Source: Paenibacillus tyrphae (lineage in GTDB: Bacteria > Bacillota > Bacilli > Paenibacillales > NBRC-103111). Taken from it: 64,000 nucleotides of DNA. Both the position numbers and the translations under genes were made by a program. Below the pieces are notes generated by a model. The model ran no database searches. It was not told the DNA's origin and saw only the letters and a list, made by a program, of their open reading frames with translations. Positions 8,418 to 15,881 of the stretch are shown piece after piece (the stretch's first letter is position 1; every line of letters starts with the position of its first letter). The stretch spans positions 1-64,000 of the forward strand of contig NZ_JNVM01000003.1 of assembly GCF_000722545.1 (NCBI RefSeq). Reading direction: 5' to 3'.

Positions 8418-9596
8418 TTAAGAATAGGCAGCCAAAAAACGTTCCACCATCTCCAAGCGCAAGATGTTCGAAATCACCTCCTGATCGATGCAAGCCGCTT
8501 TCAAATAAAAAGAAACGGCCTGCGGCACGCAGCCTTCCTGTTCTTCCTGCTCCCCGAGCAGCAGCCACTTCTCCCGCTCCACTGCCGGCTCCTTCGGACG
8601 GTCTTGAGCAAGCAGATCCAGCGCTTTCGGATACTGGCCCGTTTCTTTGTAAAGCTGATAACGGATGGAACGGTCAAAAGGTGCAGGTTGACGTTCGAGC
8701 AGCTCCAAAGCATACGCCATATCCCCGTTCTCCCGGCAAATGTCCGCGCAAACCAGAGCATGCATCTGCTGATCGTAAGCGGCAAGCAGCCGCTGGTAGC
8801 GGGCCTTGTCTTCGGCTTGAATCGCCGTAACGCCGAAGCTGTTCAACGCGTCAGCGATCTTGTCTTGCCGGGCCTGGACCATCGCAATCCAGCGGTAAAG
8901 AGAGAGGCAGCGGCTTCCATTCGCCACGACACAGCGGCCAAAGGCTTGAAAACCGTAGTGTTCCGCTTCGCTATGCCGTCCTTCCACATACAAATAACGA
9001 GCGGCAAGCGCGAGAAGAGCTTCGTTGTGAGGGTCGCATTCGACGGCTTCAAGCAGCCCCTCCGTCCGTTCCATTCTTTTGTGCGACGCCAGCTCCCGCA
9101 AAGACCGCCCCAAATCGTGAACGTTCGCATTCGCTTTGCACAAGCCCACAAGCTCAACGTAGCGTTCGTCAAGCGACGCTCCGGCCTTGTGTGAGACATG
9201 ACTAGGCGGTCCGGGCGCGTAAAAGGCCGGAATGCCCCGCAAACTCAGGTCCAGCATGGCTTCTTCCGAATCGGTCAGTAGCGCATCGCTAAGCCTATTC
9301 AGCGCCTTCCGGTAATAATCGAAGGAAGCATCCGATGAAGCCTCCGCACCGTAAGCGAGCCCGATCACGGCATGAGGCTTCCACTGCCGAAGGAAGGGCA
9401 TCCAATACGGATGGGACACCACGGCCACCCCATGCGACGGTTCCAGCTCTCTAACCGCTGAAAGCGGAACATAGGAGATGCCGTTTTTCTTCCCGGACTT
9501 CTTCCCCGCAGAAACGGCAAGCACCTGGCAGTCCGGCAGCAGCGGAAACCATGCTTCCTCCTCTCTGCCGGGTTCCCCGAAAAGCACCACGTTCAT
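8418..9596 (-). CDS. Unknown protein with Rossmann-like N-terminus and TPR-like C-terminus, glycosylation operon
   Basis: The 392-residue protein begins MNVVLFGEPGREEEAW and has alternating strands and helices over residues 1-130 (VAVVSHPYWMPFLRQW, AVIGLAYGAEASS), which suggests a Rossmann-like or half GT-B domain. From about residue 165 it is helical with TPR-like repeats (LLALAARYLYVEGRHSEAEHYG, MAYALELLERQPAPF). I see no catalytic motif of a known glycosyltransferase family. Its start overlaps the stop of the upstream gene as ATGA. It may be an inactive or novel glycosyltransferase, or a scaffold for the neighbouring enzymes. Confidence 0.75.
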   Translation of the reverse strand: MNVVLFGEPGREEEAWFPLLPDCQVLAVSAGKKSGKKNGISYVPLSAVRELEPSHGVAVVSHPYWMPFLRQWKPHAVIGLAYGAEASSDASFDYYRKALNRLSDALLTDSEEAMLDLSLRGIPAFYAPGPPSHVSHKAGASLDERYVELVGLCKANANVHDLGRSLRELASHKRMERTEGLLEAVECDPHNEALLALAARYLYVEGRHSEAEHYGFQAFGRCVVANGSRCLSLYRWIAMVQARQDKIADALNSFGVTAIQAEDKARYQRLLAAYDQQMHALVCADICRENGDMAYALELLERQPAPFDRSIRYQLYKETGQYPKALDLLAQDRPKEPAVEREKWLLLGEQEEQEGCVPQAVSFYLKAACIDQEVISNILRLEMVERFLAAYS

Positions 9597-10429
9597 ACAG
9601 ACCCTCCCATCGGAAAACTGGGCAAGGCATGGATATTTTTCAGGTCGTGAAGCCCTTGGGTTCCAAAACGCCGCAGCAGCCCTTGCAGATTCAACCCGGC
9701 TTGTTCGTTCAAATCGCTATAATCCATGCGCTGTGCCATCGTATAATGAAAGACTCGGGAACGAAGATCCGCCTTCGGCTTCCAGCCTTTGGGCAGCCTC
9801 AGCTCGTGATAGTAAGCGAGCAGCAAATAATCGTCCTCATAGCCCTGTTTTCCCGGCAAATCCTCCAAGCGATACCCGCCGATCGCCCGTAGAGCTTCGG
9901 ATCGGTGCATGACCGGATGGACGAATCCCTCGGCCATCTCATCCCTTCTAGACTCGTTCAGCAGGGCGAGCAGCTCCGGGATCGAACTTGGAACGGCAGC
10001 GCTGCGCACGCCTTTCCCTTCGGGATGCCATTCCCCGGCGGCCGTCAATATCCCCGGACAGACGCACGGCTCCTGCGGCCGTTCCCATAGGAAAGCTTGA
10101 AGCGGCATCGTCCAGCCGGCAGGAAACAGCATATCCGGATGAATTTCGGTTAGGTATGCGCAATCCGGAATATGCTGCCAAACATACTCGAAACAAGCCT
10201 GTCTCGCCGCGGGAATGCCAACGTTCTCCCCGCTGCCGATCACATGCACATCCAGCTCAAACGAGCTTGCCGTTTCCAGCAAACGGTCGTTCGTAAGCAT
10301 GCCTTGATTATGCAGCACAAGGACGGCTCTCTGTTCGGCCCGCTCCAGGCTCGACAAGCATTGGCGGAACATTTGCATGTCCGTCTCGTGCCGGATTAAC
10401 GCCGGCATCGTATGCACGACCGTCGGCAT
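9593..10429 (-). CDS. GT2-like glycosyltransferase, first gene of minus-strand operon
   Basis: A 278-residue GT-A-like protein. The N-terminus has a conserved strand pattern (AVLVLHNQGM, VHVIGSGENVGIPAARQACF), where GENVGIPAAR matches the G-NxGxaaarN loop of family 2 enzymes. The usual DxD position reads TEIHPDMLFP, so the metal site differs from the canonical DxD. A later segment, LPGKQGYEDDYLLLAYYHEL, resembles the ED/GYEDDYL motif of rhamnosyltransferase-like GT2 proteins. A GAGGAG ribosome binding site precedes the ATG. It overlaps the next gene by 4 bases (ATGA). Confidence 0.8.
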   Translation of the reverse strand: MPTVVHTMPALIRHETDMQMFRQCLSSLERAEQRAVLVLHNQGMLTNDRLLETASSFELDVHVIGSGENVGIPAARQACFEYVWQHIPDCAYLTEIHPDMLFPAGWTMPLQAFLWERPQEPCVCPGILTAAGEWHPEGKGVRSAAVPSSIPELLALLNESRRDEMAEGFVHPVMHRSEALRAIGGYRLEDLPGKQGYEDDYLLLAYYHELRLPKGWKPKADLRSRVFHYTMAQRMDYSDLNEQAGLNLQGLLRRFGTQGLHDLKNIHALPSFPMGGSV

Positions 10430-10578
10430 CGGCCATCCGCTCCTCGATATATGGATTCATAGTCTTTCTAAACTGTATGCTTCCGGGTAGGGCAGAATGC
10501 CACTCCCGATGCCCTTTTCACGCCTTGGCCGAATAATATGGTACAATGGATACAGCCTAACGACGAAGGAGAACAAGA

Positions 10579-10794
10579 ATGGCGCGCAATCATAGATTGG
10601 TAACCGATGCGGATTTCCAGGAAGCGATGGAACGCGAAGCATCGATCCGGGTTTTTCAAGACGATCATGTGGTCGGTTCCGGCGGGATCATCACCCGCTT
10701 CGACAACGACACGGTCGTGATTCAGTCCGGGGTCAGCGATGTGGCTTATCACAGCAGGGACTTGTGCGAATTTTTCGAGATGAGAAAAAGGTAA
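10579..10794 (+). CDS. Small conserved hypothetical protein
   Basis: A 71-residue soluble protein with an excellent AAGGAGAACAAG ribosome binding site before its ATG and its own terminator downstream. The sequence has a charged helix (DADFQEAMEREASIRVF) and then a small beta-rich part (GSGGIITRFDNDTVVIQSG). I do not recognise a named family. It stands alone between the divergent glycosyltransferase operon and the converging def operon. An extended -10-like TGGTACAAT lies about 40 bases upstream. Confidence 0.8.
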   Translation: MARNHRLVTDADFQEAMEREASIRVFQDDHVVGSGGIITRFDNDTVVIQSGVSDVAYHSRDLCEFFEMRKR

Positions 10795-10806
10795 AACATG
10801 CGAAAT

Positions 10807-10846
10807 AGCCCGGAACTTGAACCTCAAGTCCGGGCTGTTTCTTTTT
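10807..10846 (+). terminator. Terminator after the small hypothetical gene
   Basis: AGCCCGGAACTTGA pairs with TCAAGTCCGGGCT (one bulged base), loop ACC, followed by GTTTCTTTTTG. It lies between converging genes. Confidence 0.85.
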
Positions 10847-10862
10847 GGGTGCTTCCGCTTCT

Positions 10863-11381
10863 TTAATGCTCAGGCTTGGACAGACGAATAATATCGAACA
10901 CATTGACCTTGCGCCCCGTCTCGTCGTGAATGAGCGCATTCCCTTCAATCCGGTCGATGTAGAGCACCCCGTCCAGGTGGTCCATTTCATGTTGAATGCA
11001 GCGCGCAAGATACCCTTCCGCTTCGAGAACGAACGTCTCGCCTTGCCGGTTCAAGCTGCTGATCTTGACTTGGTTGGCCCGCTTCACGAACCCGGAATGC
11101 CCAGGAAACGACAGACAGCCTTCCGGCCCGATCTGCTCTCCGGACATGTCCAGCATGACCGGATTGATGAGCTCAATGAGTCCGTCGCCGCAGTCCATTA
11201 CAATCACCCTACGCAAAAATCCGATCTGCGGCGCCGCAAGCCCCGCCCTGCCCTCTGCGGCATACAGCGTATCGACCATATCGTCAAGCAGCTTAAGGAT
11301 TCTCGGATTTACCTCTTCCACCGGCTTGGCCTTCTTGCGAAGAACCGGGTCGCCGAACGGCAGTATTCTTTTTTCAGCCAT
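10863..11381 (-). CDS. def: Peptide deformylase
   Basis: The enzyme removes the formyl group from the initiator Met of nascent proteins in the cytoplasm. All three family motifs are present in this 172-residue protein: GLAAPQIG (47-54), EGCLS (87-91, metal ligand Cys89) and QHEMDHLDG (130-138, ligands His131 and His135, catalytic Glu132). The ATG follows an AGAGG-type site. The upstream XRE regulator gene ends 22 bases away, so the two may be one operon; no methionyl-tRNA formyltransferase gene is adjacent. Many Paenibacillaceae carry two def copies, and this could be either one. Confidence 0.96.
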   Translation of the reverse strand: MAEKRILPFGDPVLRKKAKPVEEVNPRILKLLDDMVDTLYAAEGRAGLAAPQIGFLRRVIVMDCGDGLIELINPVMLDMSGEQIGPEGCLSFPGHSGFVKRANQVKISSLNRQGETFVLEAEGYLARCIQHEMDHLDGVLYIDRIEGNALIHDETGRKVNVFDIIRLSKPEH

Positions 11382-11403
11382 AACGTTTACGCCTCTTTTC
11401 TTT

Positions 11404-11649
11404 TTATATGGATGCGCTTCTGACTTGCGACGGCGTATGCACCCACAAGTCGTTCGGAGTACAGTCCAAAGCCGTACATAGAGCGTCCAGCGTCTCGGCC
11501 TTCATCTGTTTCGGCTGGCCGGTCAGCAGGGCGCTGATCGAGGGGGCGGACAGCTCGTAGCCTGCTTTTTCCTTGAGCAGCCGGGACAATGCGGCCCCCG
11601 TTCGGATGCCCCGCTCCATCATCATCTTTCTTAACATCCACACCAGCAT
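11404..11649 (-). CDS. XRE/Cro-type HTH transcriptional regulator
   Basis: An 81-residue single-domain repressor-like protein. The helix-turn-helix is in GAALSRLLKEKAGYELSAPS followed by ISALLTGQPKQMKAETLDAL, and it ends CTALDCTPNDLWVH, the typical close of YozG-like XRE proteins. I chose the ATG at 11649, which follows GGAAAGGGGAAGG; a TTG at 11673 would extend it by 8 residues. Two matched palindromes lie 28-62 bases upstream and suggest autoregulation. Confidence 0.88.
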   Translation of the reverse strand: MLVWMLRKMMMERGIRTGAALSRLLKEKAGYELSAPSISALLTGQPKQMKAETLDALCTALDCTPNDLWVHTPSQVRSASI

Positions 11650-11676
11650 AAGCCTTCCCCTTTCCGAACTCAAAGA

Positions 11677-11711
11677 TTAGGCAGCGCCTAACTTTATTAG
11701 GCAATACCTAA
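11677..11711. promoter_or_regulatory. Twin palindromic operators upstream of the XRE regulator
   Basis: TTAGGCAGCGCCTAA (11677-11691) and TTAGGCAATACCTAA (11697-11711) share the arms TTAGG/CCTAA. Their centres are exactly 20 bp apart, so two dimers would bind the same DNA face. Position just upstream of the start supports autorepression. Confidence 0.7.
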
Positions 11712-11759
11712 TATATCACATCGCTTGCCAATAATAAATGGTATGGTCATGTCACCATG

Positions 11760-11803
11760 AAAAAAAAGAGGAACCGGCGTCAAAGCTGACGCAGATCCCT
11801 CTT
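11760..11803 (-). terminator. Minus-strand terminator
   Basis: On the minus strand AAGAGGGATCTGCGTCA folds back on TGACGCCGGTTCCTCTT and is followed by eight Ts. It is located after the short reading frame 11824-11916, not after any full gene. Confidence 0.8.
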
Positions 11804-11823
11804 CCTTGTGTTGCGCGCGATCC

Positions 11824-11916
11824 TTACTTTTCCCGGTTGTATCCCCGCTCGCCGTACTCCTTCCACTCGTGCTGAAGCGCCTTGTTCATCATGGTGCCGA
11901 GCAAAGCGGAATGCAT
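11824..11916 (-). CDS. 30-residue reading frame, possible 3' remnant of a lost gene
   Basis: The frame encodes MHSALLGTMMNKALQHEWKE and ten further charged residues, ending at TAA. A stop codon lies just before the ATG and there is no good ribosome binding site, yet a strong terminator follows. The composition looks like a real coding end (helical, Lys/Glu/Arg-rich). I read it as the surviving tail of a deleted gene; a genuine micropeptide is the alternative. Confidence 0.35.
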   Translation of the reverse strand: MHSALLGTMMNKALQHEWKEYGERGYNREK

Positions 11917-12039
11917 CTACTCTACACGTCAGTTAGCGGCCCATCATTGGACAAACCCGCTGAAAATATAGATAATTAGGATTGCTATCCAATAATTAGC
12001 CAATCCCCCCAACTGATGGGGAATAAGAGAGGGAAATCC

Positions 12040-12828
12040 ATGAAAAAGAAAATTGCGGTATTGTCCGCCACCCTACTCCTGATGGCCGGAGCCGTCAGCG
12101 CCTCCGGATTGAACGGGGATTACAAAGGAAATCCGATCGTGAAAGTAACGTCGAACGGGAAGCCGCTCGAAGCGGGCGAAGTGCCTGCCATGATCTATGA
12201 CGGCAACACACTCGTGCCGATTTCTTTACTCCGGCAGCTCGGGGCTTCCGTGACATGGGACGGCGACGCTTATCAGGTGGATGTTAAGCTCCCCGAGCCT
12301 CCTACGGCACCTCCTGCAGCAGTGGACAAATCTGAGGTCACGATGCAGCAAAACGATGCAAAGAAGCTTAAGAAATATGCCGCTGCCGCCGAGCTATACT
12401 TGAAATTACAGACACTCGGCGAATCGCTGGATTCCGCCCGCACTACCATCCGGTTGACTGCCGATGCCATGAATGCAGGGAAAGCGGAGGCTTCCTCCTT
12501 AATTTCCATTGCCAAGACAAGCTACTTCAAAGCCAATGAAATGCTAACAAGTCTAACGAAGGACACAACGAAAAGCGTTTATGACGATTTCGATAAGTAT
12601 GGTATCAATTCAAGCCAGATAATGTTCACACTAACCGATTACCAGGAGAGCGCCCGGCATTACCAGCTTGCATTGGATTATCTCGATAAGTATGTCCGGG
12701 ACAAAAAAGCAAGCGATTATAACGAATATTTAAATAACATTGGAAAAGCCGACGATTACGCCAAAATCGCAAAAGAGAAATCCTCCAAAGGATACACCGA
12801 GTGGTCCAAGAGTGTACTAAACTTTTAA
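12040..12828 (+). CDS. Secreted protein with copper-amine-oxidase-like (stalk) N-terminal domain
   Basis: A 262-residue exported protein. The signal peptide is MKKKIAVLSATLLLMAGAVSASG. Residues about 35-85 match the stalk domain common in Paenibacillus exoproteins (IVKVTSNGKPLEAGEVPAMI, GNTLVPISLLRQLGASVTWD). The remainder is helical (KLKKYAAAAELYLKLQTLGE; YQESARHYQLALDYLDKYV). The ATG at 12040 has GAGAGGGAAATCC in front; an earlier ATG at 12016 does not. It stands alone, and I infer a cell-wall or extracellular role without a known substrate. Confidence 0.85.
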   Translation: MKKKIAVLSATLLLMAGAVSASGLNGDYKGNPIVKVTSNGKPLEAGEVPAMIYDGNTLVPISLLRQLGASVTWDGDAYQVDVKLPEPPTAPPAAVDKSEVTMQQNDAKKLKKYAAAAELYLKLQTLGESLDSARTTIRLTADAMNAGKAEASSLISIAKTSYFKANEMLTSLTKDTTKSVYDDFDKYGINSSQIMFTLTDYQESARHYQLALDYLDKYVRDKKASDYNEYLNNIGKADDYAKIAKEKSSKGYTEWSKSVLNF

Positions 12829-12853
12829 TCCTCCGCTGTCGCATGAAATATAC

Positions 12854-12880
12854 AAAGACCCTTTCCGGGGCTTTTTGTTA
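12854..12880 (+). terminator. Probable terminator after the stalk-domain protein
   Basis: AAAGACCC pairs with GGGGCTTT around the loop and is followed by TTTGTT. The stem is short and imperfect, hence moderate confidence. Confidence 0.5.
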
Positions 12881-12889
12881 TGGACCCTT

Positions 12890-13465
12890 TTATCGTGCAT
12901 CTGGTCCCATCTCGCGATAAAATAAATTCGGATAGACCACTACGATACCGTTCGAATCGACCGTAATGCTCTCCGTAAAATTCCCGCTCTGATATCGAAA
13001 TATAGACGAATCCTTCCCGCTTTCAAGCAAGGTATAGTTCTGTTTAACCTGTTTATAGTTCAAATCGGCGGCAGAAATGTAGACCACTTGGATCTCCTGC
13101 TGCTGCAATGGCTCATGCGGTAATCGGTTGATCGGAAGTGTATTCGTAAAGGGAGTGCATGAAATATCAATATCCATGCAGCCTGATAATTCGGGAATAA
13201 CTTGTCCCTGTTCATTTTTCCAGATCCCATTGCCGTCGGACGAGAGACGCAAGCCTTGATCTTCTCCCAAGTAACGAACCGTGACTGCTCTGGTGACCCA
13301 GCTTTTATCGAGCACGATATCATATTTAATTCTGAAGATGTCATTGTTATTTTGACTTCCAATAACAATACTATCAATGAGAATTTGATTGTTTTCCTCT
13401 CTGACTTTAAGGTGTTCATAACCGATCCCCGTGCTCGGTCTCCAAACAATATCCGCAGGCAACAT
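12890..13465 (-). CDS. Putative glycolipid-binding domain protein
   Basis: The 191-residue cytoplasmic beta-rich protein has the family's hallmarks: IVWRPSTGIGYEHLKV at the N-terminus, SWVTRAVTVRY, GNGIWKNEQGQ, then GCMDIDISCTPFTNTLPINR. These match the PF06475-type family often annotated as putative glycolipid-binding; its real ligand is unclear. The ATG at 13465 follows GGGAGGATTTACCT; the GTG at 13492 would add nine residues that contain this ribosome binding site. Confidence 0.85.
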   Translation of the reverse strand: MLPADIVWRPSTGIGYEHLKVREENNQILIDSIVIGSQNNNDIFRIKYDIVLDKSWVTRAVTVRYLGEDQGLRLSSDGNGIWKNEQGQVIPELSGCMDIDISCTPFTNTLPINRLPHEPLQQQEIQVVYISAADLNYKQVKQNYTLLESGKDSSIFRYQSGNFTESITVDSNGIVVVYPNLFYREMGPDAR

Positions 13466-13536
13466 AGGTAAATCCTCCCATCGTTTGTTCACAAAGGAAG
13501 TTTATCATGTTCTTTGGACCTTGTTAAGAGCGATAT

Positions 13537-14493
13537 TTAAAAGTTGTTCCCGTTCCGGCGAATCAAGTCAAGGACGGCTGCATCCACGGCATTGGTCAAA
13601 GAGTAGCGAGGCGCAAAGCCTTGCCGGCGAATTTTACTGTCGTTCCATAACCGGTTGACGGTGAAGCTTTTTATCGCAAAAGGGGTCAAATGAAGCTGAG
13701 CCAGCTGCTCCTCCGTCGGGCTTTCCGGAATCCGTACCGTTGCGGCAGCTTTTCCGGCGGCGCGATCGATCTCGGCTTTCAGTCCGCCCCAAGTCGTGTC
13801 GAACCCTTTCAACAGGTAAGCGTCGTCCGCTTGACCGTTCCTATCCAAGGTCCCAAGCCATACCATCGCCCGTCCGATGTCGCGCGTATCGATTAACGAC
13901 ACCCGGCCGGTGCCGTCTCCGATGATCGGATATTGATCGTGAGCATGCGCCCTATACAGCCTGGAAAAGAACGACGAAAGATCACGCACCCCGATCGTAC
14001 TGGCTGGACGCAGCAAAATTGTCCCGATCCCGGTTCCCCTCCCGGCTTGCCGGACCACTTCCTCCCTCTTCACGGCCAGCGCTTGGATCGGATACTCCGG
14101 TACGGTCACGTAGGATTCGTCGATCGGGTCTCCTGTCCGAAAATCGTACATGACAATCGTGCTTAACTGGATAAAACGTTCGGCCCCTTGGGAAGCGGCC
14201 GCTTCGATTAGCCTCCGCGTCAGCTTGACCTCCACCTCGGCTTCCGTGTCGATCACCGTATGCAGCTTCGCATCTGCCGTACAATTATAGACGATCTCAT
14301 GTGCGCGAATAGCTGCAGCAATGGACGACGGATCGGAATAATCAACCCGGACCACGTTCACCCTCAGGCTATCCAAAAAAGCCGTATCGCTCTGCTCGCG
14401 AACGGCCGCGGTCACCCGATGCCCGGCCAGCACCAACTGCTCCACCGTGTGACTCCCGATAAATCCGCTGCCTCCAAACACGACTGCCTTCAT
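13537..14493 (-). CDS. NAD-dependent epimerase/dehydratase family protein (extended SDR)
   Basis: A 318-residue Rossmann enzyme. MKAVVFGGSGFIGSH carries the GxxGxxG dinucleotide-binding loop at 8-14. The active-site region reads IQLSTIVMYDF, so the usual YxxxK is not obvious at that point; VPEYPIQALAVKREEVVRQA may supply Tyr and Lys (YPIQALAVK). Later motifs LLRPASTIGVRD and GRVSLIDTRDIGRAM are typical of extended SDRs. It lies downstream of an ArsR regulator (58-base gap), so a substrate-induced redox role is plausible; the substrate is not known. Confidence 0.85.
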   Translation of the reverse strand: MKAVVFGGSGFIGSHTVEQLVLAGHRVTAAVREQSDTAFLDSLRVNVVRVDYSDPSSIAAAIRAHEIVYNCTADAKLHTVIDTEAEVEVKLTRRLIEAAASQGAERFIQLSTIVMYDFRTGDPIDESYVTVPEYPIQALAVKREEVVRQAGRGTGIGTILLRPASTIGVRDLSSFFSRLYRAHAHDQYPIIGDGTGRVSLIDTRDIGRAMVWLGTLDRNGQADDAYLLKGFDTTWGGLKAEIDRAAGKAAATVRIPESPTEEQLAQLHLTPFAIKSFTVNRLWNDSKIRRQGFAPRYSLTNAVDAAVLDLIRRNGNNF

Positions 14494-14523
14494 TCATGTC
14501 ACCCTCTTATTTTATTAGGTTTA

Positions 14524-14538
14524 AACTTATGAACTTAT
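14524..14538. promoter_or_regulatory. Direct repeat in the ArsR-epimerase gap
   Basis: AACTTATGAACTTAT is two copies of AACTTAT separated by one base, within an AT-rich stretch upstream of the epimerase start. It could be a regulator site; the evidence is the repeat alone. Confidence 0.3.
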
Positions 14539-14551
14539 TAATCAAAAAAAA

Positions 14552-14908
14552 TTAGTTACTTTCCTCCACCGCGACGATCAAATCTTTAATCAGCTGCAGC
14601 GAACCGCGCAAATTTTTGCTTAAGCGATAATATTTCTCTTTGCCGCTGCGGTCGAAATCGATCAGATCGGCCTGTCTTAAAATTTTCAAATGGTGGGAAA
14701 TTGCGGGCCTGGAAATATCCATACGCTCGGTAATTTGATTGACGTTCAAGCTGTTCTGCTCCAGCAGAAGCGTAATGATCTGCTGCCGGTTGACATCGCC
14801 CAAAGCTTGGAAGATCGGTGTGCTTAGCTTGAATTTTTCGAGAATAACGGGCTCTTTGCTTATTTGCTCGATTCGAAAAACCGCAAAACGATCAGCAAAA
14901 TCTCGCAA
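14552..14908 (-). CDS. ArsR-family transcriptional regulator
   Basis: A 118-residue winged-helix protein: IFQALGDVNRQQIITLLLEQ begins the DNA-binding domain, the recognition helix is in ITERMDISRPAISHHLKILR, and the wing is DLIDFDRSGKEKYYRL. There is no Cys pair of the metal-sensing ArsR type, so a metal ligand is unlikely. The start is uncertain. The TTG at 14908 overlaps the upstream membrane-protein gene by 49 bases; a shorter start would still keep the whole domain. It probably controls the epimerase just downstream. Confidence 0.85.
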   Translation of the reverse strand: MRDFADRFAVFRIEQISKEPVILEKFKLSTPIFQALGDVNRQQIITLLLEQNSLNVNQITERMDISRPAISHHLKILRQADLIDFDRSGKEKYYRLSKNLRGSLQLIKDLIVAVEESN

Positions 14909-15159
14909 AATATCTTCCAGATCACAACAGCTACCGCAAAAGCGACAACACCGTACACGAATCCCTTCGGAAGATCGTTTACCGCCTTGGCCGTGTAAAA
15001 ATATCCTTCTTTAACCGTGGCCATATAGGTATTCGTCCTATAGATTTCTTCTCCGAATAGGACGGCTTTATAAGCTATTGGAATCCACCCTGTATAAAAC
15101 AAAACCGTGATTAGCCGGATCGGCGGCGTCTCCCCAAACTTGAACAGTTTGTTCCACAT
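14860..15159 (-). CDS. Small membrane protein (DUF4282-like)
   Basis: A 99-residue protein with two hydrophobic segments: RLITVLFYTGWIPIAYKAVL near the N-terminus and GFVYGVVAFAVAVVIWKIFC before ILLIVLRFFE. The layout and the closing ExLLIxxR pattern resemble DUF4282 proteins, though I rely on memory for that. The ATG has AGGAGGGAGTCTGCG in front. The end overlaps the ArsR gene. Confidence 0.75.
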   Translation of the reverse strand: MWNKLFKFGETPPIRLITVLFYTGWIPIAYKAVLFGEEIYRTNTYMATVKEGYFYTAKAVNDLPKGFVYGVVAFAVAVVIWKIFCEILLIVLRFFESSK

Positions 15160-15210
15160 CGCAGACTCCCTCCTATCGCCGTGAACATCACAAATCGCTG
15201 CTTGTTCAAG

Positions 15211-15747
15211 TCAATTTCCTTCCTTGCCAGAGGCTTCATTTCTGCTTATCCGGTATACATAGGTCAGCAGGTTCCGGTTTCGCGGATTCGTAAACTGCGC
15301 TTCCCGCTTCATTCCTAATTTTTCGGCCACCTTTTGCGAGGCAAAATGGTCGTGCGGCATATTGGCGCATACGCAGTCGAATTTCAATGGACCGAAGCCA
15401 TATTCCAAGCAAGCCTTGGCCGCTTCGTACCCATAGCCTTGATGCCAGTAAGGATGGTGAATGATATAGCCCAGGTCGTTTTCGAAGCGATCTATGATTT
15501 TAGATTTCATGAAGCCGCAGTCACCGACGAACTTCCGATTCGCCTTCAGAAAGACAGCCCATCTGCCATACCCTGAATCTTGATAGCTTCGAATGCTTCG
15601 CTCCAGCCAACGATGGACTTGCTCATCGCCAAAAGGCTGCGGCCAGAAGCGCATCGTCTCAGAGTCGGAAAGCAGCATCTTGAGTTCATCGAAATCGTTT
15701 TCCTTATACTCCCGGATAAGCAATCTTTCCGTCGTAATCGTTAACAT
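15211..15747 (-). CDS. GNAT N-acetyltransferase, RimJ/RimL type
   Basis: A 178-residue acetyl-CoA-dependent acetyltransferase. TERLLIREYKENDFDELKML is the family start; GDCGFMKSKI and YIIHHPYWHQGYGYEAAKAC form the acetyl-CoA site (QGYGYEA for the Q/RxxGxG/A loop), and ASQKVAEKLGMKRE the C-terminal motif. Such enzymes modify ribosomal-protein N-termini, small amines or antibiotics; the target here is unknown. Its ATG lies inside the end of the small 46-codon frame upstream, which suggests coupled translation. Confidence 0.9.
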   Translation of the reverse strand: MLTITTERLLIREYKENDFDELKMLLSDSETMRFWPQPFGDEQVHRWLERSIRSYQDSGYGRWAVFLKANRKFVGDCGFMKSKIIDRFENDLGYIIHHPYWHQGYGYEAAKACLEYGFGPLKFDCVCANMPHDHFASQKVAEKLGMKREAQFTNPRNRNLLTYVYRISRNEASGKEGN

Positions 15748-15881
15748 AAGCGTTCAGGCTCTCCTATGATTAGATTCTCGTTCGCAGCTGGACCGCGGCT
15801 ATGTTCCAACCGTGCCCAAATACTAAACGCAATAGCAAGAGTAAAAGTTACAGAACTTAGTAAGATATGCAGTTTCTTCAT
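15741..15881 (-). CDS. 46-residue exported or membrane peptide between two genes
   Basis: The frame encodes MKKLHILLSSVTFTLAIAFS followed by a polar tail. Lys-Lys plus a hydrophobic stretch gives a signal peptide or single membrane anchor. Its ATG overlaps the TGA of the DUF1697 gene (ATGA) and its own stop overlaps the start region of the acetyltransferase gene, so all three are in one translated chain. There is no strong ribosome binding site of its own. Confidence 0.55.
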   Translation of the reverse strand: MKKLHILLSSVTFTLAIAFSIWARLEHSRGPAANENLIIGEPERLC

